In this document: positions 1-7,993 of the stretch, one piece after another | Position numbering within the stretch: position 1 is the stretch's first letter | Layout of the letters: every line of letters begins with the position of its first letter | Assembly (NCBI GenBank): GCA_934489895.1 | Contig: CAKSST010000001.1 | Coordinates: forward strand, 62,001 to 126,000 | Reading direction: 5' to 3' | From: an uncultured Eubacteriales bacterium | GTDB lineage: Bacteria > Bacillota > Clostridia > Oscillospirales > Acutalibacteraceae | DNA length: 64,000 nt | Translations under genes and position numbers: made by a program | Notes under the pieces: generated by a model | The model's input: the letters and a program-made list of their open reading frames with translations, nothing else | Databases searched by the model: none | Told to the model about the DNA's origin: nothing

Positions 1-53
1 TTTGTAACCTCACACTTGATGCCCTGAATACAGCTTGAATTTTTGCAATCCAT
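1..53 (-). CDS. DUF1540-like small protein, 5' end only (partial)
   Basis: The first bases encode, on the minus strand, the start of a small cysteine-rich protein that runs off the window. It begins at ATG 53 and reads MDCKNSSCIQGIKCEVT. The IKCxVT pattern with preceding cysteines resembles the opening of DUF1540 proteins, which are short, probably metal-binding, and of unknown function. An AAAGGATG ribosome binding site lies just upstream (about 62-69). Only 17 codons are visible, so the family call is tentative. It is divergent from the phosphoesterase gene at 183. Confidence 0.5.
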   Translation of the reverse strand, partial: MDCKNSSCIQGIKCEVT

Positions 54-81
54 TTTTATATACATCCTTTCGGCAGTTTGC

Positions 82-103
82 GTTCTTGATTTTTATCAAG
101 AAC
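82..103. promoter_or_regulatory. Perfect inverted repeat in divergent intergenic region
   Basis: GTTCTTGAT at 82-90 and ATCAAGAAC at 95-103 form a 9-bp perfect palindrome with a TTTT loop, between the divergent DUF1540-like and phosphoesterase genes. It may be an operator or a small terminator-like hairpin. Nothing in the sequence decides between these. Confidence 0.35.
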
Positions 104-182
104 TGATATTATTTTGTCCGAACAATATTAAAATAATGCACAAATTTTAAAATTTGACTTTATAGTAAAGCAAGGTGATTTT

Positions 183-860
183 TTGGCTCTTTTTGCAATT
201 TCAGATTTACATTTATCTTTTTCAAGTGATAAGCCTATGGATATTTTCAAAGGCTGGGATAACTATGTGGAGCGTATAGAATCCAACTGGTTGCGTGTTG
301 TGTCCGGGGAAGATACCGTTGTTTTGCCGGGCGATTTTTCCTGGGCGTTGAAGCTTGAAGATACCTTGATGGATTTTTTGTTTTTGAATAAATTACCGGG
401 ACAAAAGATTATTTTAAAAGGCAATCACGACCTTTGGTGGTGTACCGTTTCAAAAATGAAAACTTTTTTTGAGCAAAACGGGATTGACAAGGTACACATT
501 TTGCATAATAACCATTTTGAAACAGAAAAATATGCCATTTGCGGTACGCGCGGATGGATGCTTGAAGGAACGGCTGAGAAAAAGGTTCTGATGCGCGAAG
601 TTGGCAGACTTGAGGCTTCGCTTGAAAGCGCAAAGGAAAGCGGGCTCATCCCGCTTGTGTTTATGCACTATCCGCCCGCTTATGATAAAACAGTTTGTGA
701 TGAGTTTTTTGAAGTATTTGAAAAATATAATGTAGAGGATGTTTATTACGGGCATATGCACGGCAGAGGAATACATCCCGCGGTTCAAAATGTCAGGGGT
801 AAAATACTGCGCCTGGTTTCGTGCGATTGTATAGATTTTAACCCTTATCGCATCGTTTAA
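183..860 (+). CDS. Calcineurin-like metallophosphoesterase
   Basis: Predicted cytoplasmic phosphoesterase with a two-metal active site. The family motifs appear in order: DLH at residues 8-10, GD at 50-51, GNHD at 80-83, MHYPP at 161-165 and GHMHG at 190-194. These supply the usual Asp, His and Asn metal ligands. The 225-residue length fits a stand-alone bacterial calcineurin-like domain, and there is no signal peptide. The start is a TTG preceded by AAGGTG (172-177); no better ATG exists in frame. The natural substrate cannot be read from the sequence. The gene stands alone ahead of tig. Confidence 0.85.
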   Translation: MALFAISDLHLSFSSDKPMDIFKGWDNYVERIESNWLRVVSGEDTVVLPGDFSWALKLEDTLMDFLFLNKLPGQKIILKGNHDLWWCTVSKMKTFFEQNGIDKVHILHNNHFETEKYAICGTRGWMLEGTAEKKVLMREVGRLEASLESAKESGLIPLVFMHYPPAYDKTVCDEFFEVFEKYNVEDVYYGHMHGRGIHPAVQNVRGKILRLVSCDCIDFNPYRIV

Positions 861-976
861 TTTGTGCATTTTGAAATTATTTATGTTTTTTAAAAAAAAG
901 AGTAGAAAAATTTGTATAAATATGTTATAGTGTCATGTAATACAAAAATATTTTTAAATATTTTCGGAGGTATAAA

Positions 977-2371
977 ATGTTAAAGGATTCCAAAAAGCTT
1001 GAGAACAATCGTCACGAGCTTGAAATTACCATTGACGGTGAAAGCTTCAGAGCGGCCATACTCAAGGCTTACAAAAAAGAAGTGAAGAATATTGCTATTC
1101 CCGGCTTCCGTAAGGGCAAGGCCCCTTTGTCAATTATTGAAGCAAAATACGGTGAAGGCTTTTTCTATGAGAGCGCTTTGAATTTGCTTTATGCAGATGC
1201 ACTTGATGCAGCAGCAGCAGAGGCAGGCATTGAGCTTGTTAATGACAAGATTGATTTTGAAATGGTTTCAATTTCAAAGCAGGACGGTGTTGACTTCAAG
1301 GTTAAGGTTACCGTTGTTCCTACAGCAAAAATAGGCAAGTATAAGGGTATTGAGGTTGAAAAGGTTGTAGCTTCTGTTTCTGCAAAAGAGGTTAATGCTG
1401 AGCTTAATGCATTGGCAGAGCGTAATTCACGCATGGTTGCTGTCGATGACCGCGAATCCGCTATGGGCGACATCGCTGTTATTGACTTTGAAGGCTTTAT
1501 TGATGATAAAGCTTTTGAAGGCGGCAAGGGTGAGGCTTACTCGCTGACACTTGGTTCAGGCCAGTTTATCCCCGGCTTTGAAGAGCAGGTTGCAGGTCAT
1601 AAGGTTGGCGATGAGTTTGACGTTAATGTAACATTTCCTGAAGATTACGGCTCGGACGAGCTTAAGGGCAAGCCTGCTGTTTTCAAGTGCAAGTTGCATG
1701 AGATTAAGGTAAAAGAGCTGCCTGAGCTTGACGATGAGTTTGCAAAAGACGTAAGTGAGTTTGATACATTAGACGCTCTTAAAAAGGATATTAAGAAAAA
1801 GGCTCTTGAGAGAAAGAAAACTGCTTCTGAGAACGAGCTTGAGAATGACCTTATTAACGCAGTCTTAGAAACCTTAGAGGTTGAAATTCCTGAGGCAATG
1901 ATTCAGGACGCTATCCAAAAGAATATGGAAGAGTTTGCATACCGTTTGCAGATGCAGGGCCTTAGAATGGAAGACTACATTAAATACACAGGCGCTACTC
2001 CTGAAATGTTTGCAGAAAACTTCCGTCCTCAGGCTGAAAAGCAGGTTAAGGTTCGCTTAGCGCTTGATGCTGTTGTTGCTGCTGAAAAGTTTGAGATAAC
2101 AGAAGACGAGCTTGCAGAAGAAATTAAGAAGATTACTGAGCAGTACGGTGTTGAGGAAGATAAGGTTAAGGCCGCTTTCTCTGATGAGCAGATTAAAAAG
2201 GATATTGCTTCACGCAAGGCTATTGAGCTTATAAAGGCTGAGGCTGTTATTACCGAGGTTAAACAAAAAACAGAAAAGACTGCAGAAGAAAAGCCTGCTG
2301 CCAAAAAGCCTGCTGCCAAAAAGCCGGCTGCAAAGAAAACAACTGCAAAAGCAGAGGGAAAATCAGAATAA
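977..2371 (+). CDS. tig: Trigger factor, ribosome-associated chaperone and peptidyl-prolyl isomerase
   Basis: Trigger factor binds the ribosomal exit tunnel and shields nascent chains. The N-terminal domain carries the ribosome-docking signature GFRKGKAP near residues 43-50. It is followed by an FKBP-type isomerase domain (about 150-240, GDIAVIDFEGF and FIPGFEEQ) and the helical C-terminal domain. At 464 residues it is slightly longer than usual because of a Lys/Ala/Pro tail from about residue 430, encoded by three near-perfect 15-bp repeats (2291-2335). The ribosome binding site CGGAGG (965-970) fits ATG 977. It is followed by clpP and clpX, the common tig-clpP-clpX order, which links folding with proteolysis. 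Confidence 0.97.
   Translation: MLKDSKKLENNRHELEITIDGESFRAAILKAYKKEVKNIAIPGFRKGKAPLSIIEAKYGEGFFYESALNLLYADALDAAAAEAGIELVNDKIDFEMVSISKQDGVDFKVKVTVVPTAKIGKYKGIEVEKVVASVSAKEVNAELNALAERNSRMVAVDDRESAMGDIAVIDFEGFIDDKAFEGGKGEAYSLTLGSGQFIPGFEEQVAGHKVGDEFDVNVTFPEDYGSDELKGKPAVFKCKLHEIKVKELPELDDEFAKDVSEFDTLDALKKDIKKKALERKKTASENELENDLINAVLETLEVEIPEAMIQDAIQKNMEEFAYRLQMQGLRMEDYIKYTGATPEMFAENFRPQAEKQVKVRLALDAVVAAEKFEITEDELAEEIKKITEQYGVEEDKVKAAFSDEQIKKDIASRKAIELIKAEAVITEVKQKTEKTAEEKPAAKKPAAKKPAAKKTTAKAEGKSE
2291..2335 (+). repeat. Three tandem 15-bp repeats encoding a basic Lys/Ala/Pro tail of trigger factor
   Basis: The unit AAGCCTGCTGCCAAA occurs twice identically (2291-2305, 2306-2320) and once diverged (2321-2335), each encoding KPAAK. 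Copy number could vary by slippage between strains. Confidence 0.85.
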
Positions 2372-2443
2372 TTTTTAATTGATTATATTTTTCGAATTTT
2401 GTTCATAATATATCGGGTAAAGAAAAAAGGAGTTGCTTGGTTT

Positions 2444-3025
2444 ATGAATATGGTGCCTTATGTAATAGAGCAGACCGGTCACGGTGAACGCTCCTATGAC
2501 ATTTTTTCGCGCTTGCTTAACGACCGCATTATAATGCTTAATGACCAGGTTGATAACAACAGTGCAAATTTAATTATTGCTCAGATGCTTTATCTTGAGG
2601 GACAGGATCCGGAAAAGGATATTAATTTTTATATTAACAGTCCCGGCGGTTCGGTTTCTGCAGGTATGGCGATTTATGACACTATGCAGTACATTAAATG
2701 CGATGTTTCTACCATTTGCGTTGGCATGGCTGCAAGTATGGGTGCATTTTTGCTTGCCGCAGGCGCAAAGGGTAAGCGCTATGCGTTGCCCAACAGCGAG
2801 ATTATGATTCACCAGCCGCTTGGCTCTGCCGAAGGACAGGCAACTGATATTCTGATACATGCAAAGCATATTGAAAGAATACGCGCAAATTTAAACAACA
2901 TCTTATCCAACGTAACAGGTAAGCCTCTTGATGTTATTGAGCGCGATACCGAGCGTGACAACTTTATGACTGCGGCTCAGGCTATGGAATACGGTCTTAT
3001 TGACAAGGTTATTGAAAAGCGCTGA
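2444..3025 (+). CDS. clpP: ATP-dependent Clp protease proteolytic subunit
   Basis: Serine peptidase that forms the double-heptamer chamber degrading substrates unfolded by ClpX. The catalytic triad is visible: Ser in GMAASMGAF, His in MIHQP, and Asp in the ERDTERDNF segment. I chose ATG 2444, giving 193 residues starting MNMVPYVIEQT, because AAAGGAG at 2426-2432 is well placed and the protein then has the normal ClpP N-terminus. An upstream in-frame TTG at 2399 would add 15 residues without family support. clpX follows 17 bp downstream. Confidence 0.96.
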   Translation: MNMVPYVIEQTGHGERSYDIFSRLLNDRIIMLNDQVDNNSANLIIAQMLYLEGQDPEKDINFYINSPGGSVSAGMAIYDTMQYIKCDVSTICVGMAASMGAFLLAAGAKGKRYALPNSEIMIHQPLGSAEGQATDILIHAKHIERIRANLNNILSNVTGKPLDVIERDTERDNFMTAAQAMEYGLIDKVIEKR

Positions 3026-3042
3026 GCTTTGAAAGGATTAAT

Positions 3043-4296
3043 ATGGCAAATAAAGACGAAATAAGATGTTCTTTTTGCGGTAAAACAAAGGATGAGGTAC
3101 TTCGCCTTATTGAAGGTAACGGAGTATTTATTTGTGACAGTTGCGTCGAGTTTTGCTCGACGCTTCTTGCAGACAGCCTTCCTTCTGTTCAAAGCAAAAC
3201 CGCAAAGAGTGCGTCGAATGAAGAGGTTTATTTACCCACACCGGCAGAAATTAAGGCCGGTCTTGACGATTACGTAATCGGTCAGGACCAAACAAAAATG
3301 ACACTTGCTGTTGCGGTTTACAATCATTACAAACGCATTTACAGAGGTACAGACAACGAGGTTGAGCTTGGTAAAAGTAATGTTTTGCTTTTGGGTCCTA
3401 CGGGCGTTGGTAAAACACTTTTAGCGCAAACTTTAGCTCGCATAATTGACGTGCCGATTGCTATAACAGACGCAACCACACTGACCGAAGCGGGTTATGT
3501 TGGTGAAGACGTTGAAAATATTCTGTTAAGGCTTATTCAAACTGCCGATTATGATATTAAAAAAGCCGAGCGCGGTATTATATATATTGATGAGCTGGAT
3601 AAGATTGCCAGAAAGTCTGAAAACGCATCAATCACACGTGATGTAAGTGGTGAGGGCGTACAGCAGGCTTTGCTTAAAATACTTGAGGGAACTGTATCAA
3701 ACGTTCCTCCGCAGGGCGGCAGAAAGCATCCCCAGCAGGAGTTTATACAGATTGACACTTCAAATATACTGTTTATATGCGCAGGCGCTTTTGACGGTCT
3801 TGAAAAGATTATTGAAAAGCGTACGGGCGGCTCAGGTCTTGGCTTTGGTGCTGAAATTAAAGCCACGGGAAGTGAAGAGGCAAACAAGCTTTGCAGTCTT
3901 GCAACTCCGCAGGACCTTGTACGCTTTGGACTTATACCAGAGCTTATTGGAAGATTGCCGGTTATTACCGCTCTGCAACCGATGGATAAACAGGCGCTTA
4001 TAACCATAATGAAGCAGCCTAAAAACTCCGTATTAAAGCAATATGCCGAGCTGCTTAAAATGGACGGCGTTGAGCTGAAGTTTGAGGATGAAGCTTTGGA
4101 ACTTATTGCGGACAAAACACTGGAATTAAAAACAGGCGCCAGAGGTTTGCGCTCGGTTTTGGAATCAATTTTGCAGGAAATAATGTTTAATGTACCATCC
4201 GATACTACTATAAAAGAAGTTGTTATTACTGCAGATACCGTAAACGGCGGCGCACCTGCGTATGTTCATTCAAGCAAGAAAAAGTTAAAAGCATAA
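3043..4296 (+). CDS. clpX: ATP-dependent Clp protease ATP-binding subunit
   Basis: AAA+ unfoldase that recognises, unfolds and threads substrates into ClpP. The N-terminal zinc-binding domain has C9, C12, C31 and C34. Walker A GPTGVGKT is at residues 118-125 and Walker B is IIYIDELDKI near residue 181. The ClpP-binding IGF-type loop reads GLGFG. At 417 residues it is full length. The ribosome binding site is AAAGG, close behind the clpP stop. A terminator follows at 4302, so tig-clpP-clpX is probably a closed transcription unit, though clpP and tig may have separate promoters. Confidence 0.97.
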   Translation: MANKDEIRCSFCGKTKDEVLRLIEGNGVFICDSCVEFCSTLLADSLPSVQSKTAKSASNEEVYLPTPAEIKAGLDDYVIGQDQTKMTLAVAVYNHYKRIYRGTDNEVELGKSNVLLLGPTGVGKTLLAQTLARIIDVPIAITDATTLTEAGYVGEDVENILLRLIQTADYDIKKAERGIIYIDELDKIARKSENASITRDVSGEGVQQALLKILEGTVSNVPPQGGRKHPQQEFIQIDTSNILFICAGAFDGLEKIIEKRTGGSGLGFGAEIKATGSEEANKLCSLATPQDLVRFGLIPELIGRLPVITALQPMDKQALITIMKQPKNSVLKQYAELLKMDGVELKFEDEALELIADKTLELKTGARGLRSVLESILQEIMFNVPSDTTIKEVVITADTVNGGAPAYVHSSKKKLKA

Positions 4297-4301
4297 AAGT
4301 A

Positions 4302-4335
4302 ATTGGCGTGCCTTATTTGAGCACGTCAATTTTAC
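4302..4335 (+). terminator. Rho-independent terminator after clpX
   Basis: ATTGGCGTGC (4302-4311) pairs with GCACGTCAAT (4321-4330), followed by a short T run. Confidence 0.75.
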
Positions 4336-4361
4336 TAAAACCGTAACAAAGGGTGTAGAAA

Positions 4362-5168
4362 ATGGTGGCAGATAACAGCATAATACTTGCTGCATTACCT
4401 AAAAAAAGAATAAATACTGTTTTGCACTTAAAGACGGTTGACTCGACCAACAGTTATTTGCGTAAGCTTGCGCAAGAGGGGGCTGTGCACGGTTATACCG
4501 TTATAGCGGATGCTCAGACAAAAGGGCGCGGAAGATTTGACCGCACCTTTGTGTCCCCTAAGGAAAAGGGAATATATTTATCATATTTAATGCGTACCGA
4601 TGCTAATATTCTGGATACGGCTTCAATTACCGCCTATACTGCTGTGGCAGTAAAAAAAGCCGTAAAAAAGGTGTGCGGTTTAAATGCGGATATTAAATGG
4701 GTGAATGACCTGCTTGCAGGCGGCAAGAAGCTGTGCGGAATTTTGTGTGAATCAGTTGTATCGGCGCAAGGCAAGACGGAATATATAATCATAGGCATTG
4801 GTATAAATGTTAAACAAAGTAAAGAAGAATTTTCGCCTGAACTTAAAGAAATTGCTACCTCAATTGAAGAGGTGACGGGTAAACCTGTCAGCAGAGAAAG
4901 AATAGCTGCCCAAATAATAGCACAGCTTGATAAAATGTGTAAAAACTACAAAAGTAAAGCAAAGGGCTATTTAAGAGGGTACAAAAAGGCTTGCATAAAC
5001 ATAGGTAAGCCGGTTGAAGTAAAAGTCAACGGTCAAAAGCTTTGCGGTATCTGCCGCGGTGTTGACAATGGGTTTGGATTAATTGTTGAAACGTCCGACG
5101 GACAGACAGTGACCGTTTCAAGCGGTGAAGCAAGTGTTGTAAACAAACAACGCTGTTACAAAATGTAA
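4362..5168 (+). CDS. birA: Biotin--[acetyl-CoA carboxylase] ligase
   Basis: Activates biotin as biotinyl-AMP and attaches it to a lysine of biotin-dependent carboxylases. The biotinyl-AMP loop GRGR is at residues 55-58 and the catalytic-site lysine motif KWVND begins at K112. A C-terminal SH3-like domain (about 215-260) follows. At 268 residues it lacks the N-terminal winged-helix DNA-binding domain of bifunctional BirA, so it is predicted to be an enzyme only, not a repressor. A gap of 65 bp containing a terminator separates it from clpX. Its last codons form part of a bidirectional terminator. Confidence 0.93.
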   Translation: MVADNSIILAALPKKRINTVLHLKTVDSTNSYLRKLAQEGAVHGYTVIADAQTKGRGRFDRTFVSPKEKGIYLSYLMRTDANILDTASITAYTAVAVKKAVKKVCGLNADIKWVNDLLAGGKKLCGILCESVVSAQGKTEYIIIGIGINVKQSKEEFSPELKEIATSIEEVTGKPVSRERIAAQIIAQLDKMCKNYKSKAKGYLRGYKKACINIGKPVEVKVNGQKLCGICRGVDNGFGLIVETSDGQTVTVSSGEASVVNKQRCYKM

Positions 5169-5187
5169 CAGCGTTGTTTGTATTTTT
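5143..5187. terminator. Perfect 18-bp bidirectional terminator between birA and a convergent lipoprotein gene
   Basis: Positions 5143-5160 and 5164-5181 are perfect reverse complements around an AAA loop. A T-rich tract lies to the right and an A-rich tract to the left, so it can end transcription from both sides. The left arm and loop lie inside the last codons of birA. Confidence 0.9.
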
Positions 5188-5594
5188 TATTTAAAACCTT
5201 CAGGCCAGTCTGTATAAATGTCACCGCCGTCACCTGTTGAAACGGGGCCTTTATTAGTTGAGGATACCGCATCCTCAGGTATGGTTCCCGCTTGCTGAAC
5301 AGGTTTTGAGCCTGTAGCTGCGGGTGAATTGGTTTTGTTGCTTGAAGCGGATTGATTATTTTTGTTTGATACAGTATTGGTTTTACTGTTAGTAGTTGCG
5401 GTGTTTTGTGTGCTTTCATTATCTGTGATTTCTAAACTGTTTTGTTCAACTAATGAAGATGTATCAGAGGATACAAAAGAGGCAAGGTTATCTTTATCCT
5501 TATTTTTCTTTTTTCCGCAGCCCGATAAGGCGCATACAGCTAACAATGAGCAAAGAGTAAAGCAAAGTGAGACGATAAAAAACTTTTTGTTCAT
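5187..5594 (-). CDS. Secreted lipoprotein, Ser/Thr/Asn-rich, unknown function
   Basis: Predicted surface lipoprotein. The signal peptide starts MNKKFFIVSLCFTL and ends in the lipobox ALSGC, where Cys is the acylation site. A Lys/Asp-rich stretch and a long low-complexity Ser/Thr/Asn region follow, typical of a flexible wall-spanning linker. No enzymatic domain is recognisable. I chose ATG 5594 over GTG 5606 because GGTGA lies 5 nt upstream and the signal peptide then starts correctly. A good minus-strand promoter sits at 5629-5657. It is convergent with birA. Confidence 0.7.
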   Translation of the reverse strand: MNKKFFIVSLCFTLCSLLAVCALSGCGKKKNKDKDNLASFVSSDTSSLVEQNSLEITDNESTQNTATTNSKTNTVSNKNNQSASSNKTNSPAATGSKPVQQAGTIPEDAVSSTNKGPVSTGDGGDIYTDWPEGFK

Positions 5595-5628
5595 AAAAGT
5601 CACCACAGCCTTTCAAGATTATAACAAA

Positions 5629-5657
5629 ATTTTATCACATATAAAAAAGTTTGTCAA
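5629..5657 (-). promoter_or_regulatory. Sigma-A-type promoter for the lipoprotein gene
   Basis: On the minus strand TTGACA (5657-5652) and TAAAAT (5634-5629) are separated by exactly 17 nt, about 35 bp upstream of the start codon. Confidence 0.65.
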
Positions 5658-5734
5658 CAATACAAGAGATGGCTGCAAATGTGCTTTAAATTTACGATGA
5701 TGTTTGGTATAATAATTTTTTAAAGGGGTGTATT

Positions 5735-6442
5735 ATGCAAAACGAAATTGTACAGATGAAAATAATTGCTCATATCCATACCGATTTTCCGCAAAAATTC
5801 GGTATTCCGCGCCAAAGCGGATTGTCTGAGCTGCTAAAAGCAAGGATTATATTTTTGCCGCCTTACCGTAGCGTTGAGGCTTTTCGCGGTCTTGAAGAGT
5901 ATTCACACATATGGATTATATGGCAATTTTCTGATTTGAACAGCGATGCGGTATACGGTCCTACCGTACGTCCGCCCAGGCTTGGCGGTAACAAGCGTAT
6001 GGGCGTTTTTGCTACCCGCTCACCTTACAGACCAAATTCTATGGGACTTTCGGCTGTAAAGCTTGAACGGATTGAATATACAAAAGCACATGGCCCTGTT
6101 TTGCATGTCAGCGGGGCAGATTTACTTGACGGAACTCCAATTTTTGATATAAAGCCTTACCTTGCTTATACCGATAGCCGTCCTTATGCAGTAAGCGGTT
6201 TTGCGGCAGAGGTTGAAGACTATAAATTAAATGTTGAGTGTGAACCCTTGGCTGAACAAAAGATAATACCTGAATATAAAGAGGCATTATATGAGGTGCT
6301 GTCACAAGACCCCCGTCCGTCTTACCATAATAACCCTGACCGCATTTATGGGTTAAGCTTTGCAAATATGGAAATTAAATTTAAGGTTGACGGGGATAAA
6401 TTGTATATTACTGATGTAAAGAATAAATATAATACTTGCTAA
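5735..6442 (+). CDS. trmO: tRNA (N6-threonylcarbamoyladenosine37-N6)-methyltransferase TrmO-like (TsaA family)
   Basis: Belongs to the UPF0066/TsaA beta-barrel family; E. coli TrmO methylates t6A37 of certain tRNAs using S-adenosylmethionine. The conserved core FATRSPYRPNSMGLS lies near residues 92-106, with the preceding RPPRLGGN stretch and the later LLDGTPIFDIKPYL motif, both typical. Length 235 is normal and includes the C-terminal extension. The ribosome binding site is AAAGGGGTG (5722-5730), and a TATAAT at 5708-5713 may be its -10 element. The gene looks monocistronic. Confidence 0.88.
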   Translation: MQNEIVQMKIIAHIHTDFPQKFGIPRQSGLSELLKARIIFLPPYRSVEAFRGLEEYSHIWIIWQFSDLNSDAVYGPTVRPPRLGGNKRMGVFATRSPYRPNSMGLSAVKLERIEYTKAHGPVLHVSGADLLDGTPIFDIKPYLAYTDSRPYAVSGFAAEVEDYKLNVECEPLAEQKIIPEYKEALYEVLSQDPRPSYHNNPDRIYGLSFANMEIKFKVDGDKLYITDVKNKYNTC

Positions 6443-6500
6443 TAATGGTGATATACGGTAGAATGAACAGGTTAGAAATATAACAAAGCGAGAATATATT

Positions 6501-7858
6501 ATGACAGCAAAAAAAAAGAAGGCTTTAGCAGTAAAATAGGTTTTGTTCTTGCGGCGGCAGGCTCCGCTGTAGGACTTGGTAATATATGGCGTTTTCCGTA
6601 TCTTGCGGCAAAGTACGGTGGAGGTATTTTTCTACTTATATATCTCATACTGGCGGTTACTTTCGGTTTTTCAATGATGATTACAGAAATTGCCATAGGC
6701 AGAAAAACAGGCAAAAGCGTTATAGGCGCTTATAAGGAGCTTAACAACAAATTCTCCTTTTTGGGTGTTATTGCCGCAATTGTGCCAATAATCATCTTGC
6801 CGTATTATTGTGTTATAGGCGGTTGGGTGCTTAAATACTTTACTATGTTTGTAAGTAACGCTTGGAAAAGCACCTGTGATGACGGCACTTTCTTCAATTC
6901 ATTTATCGGCAATACGGTAGATGTAACAATTTGTTTTGTAATATTCTCAGTGCTGACAGCGGTTGTTATCTTTGCGGGTGTTAAAAACGGTATTGAAAAT
7001 GTAAGCAAAATACTTATGCCGGTTTTACTTGTGCTTATTGTGGGTATTGCAATATATACTATGACATTGCCTAACGCAATGGAGGGATTAAAGTATTATT
7101 TACTGCCTGAGCTTGAGGGCTTTACCTTCGGTCAGCTTTTAAAAACAATTGTTGCCGCAATGGGACAGCTTTTCTACTCAATGTCGCTTGCAATGGGTAT
7201 TATGGTTACTTATGGCTCTTATATGCGTAAAGAGGACTCATTTGAAAGTTCGGTACACCAGATTGAAATATTTGATACCATTGTTGCTGTGCTTGCAGGT
7301 TTAATAATTGTACCTGCAGTGTTTGTTTTCTCGGGCGGTGCAAACCTTAAGGCAGGTCCAAGTCTTATGTTTATAACCCTGCCTAATGTTTTTGAGTCTT
7401 TTGGCGCAGGTGGCAGAATACTTGGCGCGGCATTCTTTTCCCTTGTAATACTTGCGGCGCTTACATCTTCGATTTCTCTTATGGAGACGGTTGCAGCTAT
7501 TATCAGTGAACGTTTTAAGCTTAACAGAACGGCAAGCACAATTATTACTTTTGCTATTGTTTTGGGTATAGGTATGCTTTCTGTATTGGGCTACAGCGTA
7601 TGGGATAGCGTAAAAATTCTTGGCTATCAGATACTTGATTTCTTTGATTTTATTACCAACAATATAATGATGCCTATAGTTGAGCTTATAACCTGCATAC
7701 TTGTTGGCTATATTGTTAAAACAAAATACATCGAATCTGAGGTTATGATAGGACAAAACAGATTTGCATGGATTAAGCTTTACAGGGTTATGATTATGGT
7801 GATTTGCCTCATTTTTATGGTTATAATTTTGCTTACACCTTTTATTACAACCTTATAA
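6501..7858 (+). CDS. Sodium-dependent symporter, NSS/SNF (LeuT-like) family, with out-of-frame first codons
   Basis: Predicted Na+-coupled amino-acid-type symporter with about 11 membrane helices. The hallmark of helix 1, AAAGSAVGLGNIWRFPY, is encoded at about 6550-6600. It can only be linked to the likely start ATG 6501 if one base is added, or a -1 slip occurs, in the A9 run at 6509-6517. In the frame of ATG 6501 translation stops after 12 codons. The downstream frame is open from 6476 to 7858 but has no normal start before ATG 6674, which would delete helix 1. The run contains A AAA AAG, a classic slippery heptamer. It is either a frameshift (real or assembly) or an example of slippage. 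The substrate is unknown. Confidence 0.75.
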
Positions 7859-7861
7859 AAC

Positions 7862-7900
7862 AAAAAGTTCTGCTTTATACCTTAAGCAGAACTTTTTAAA
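7862..7900 (+). terminator. Terminator after the NSS symporter
   Basis: AAAAAGTTCTGCTT (7862-7875) and AAGCAGAACTTTTT (7884-7897) form a perfect 14-bp stem ending in a T run. Confidence 0.85.
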
Positions 7901-7993
7901 TATTAATAGAATCCAAACAATTTATTAATCATTTTGGCATATTTAAGTTGTAAAATACAGAATGTTGCAATATTTAAATAAAGAAGGTCGGCT

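Noticed and set aside
2399..2443. Upstream TTG start of clpP
   Set aside because: It would add residues with no family match; AAAGGAG is placed correctly for ATG 2444.
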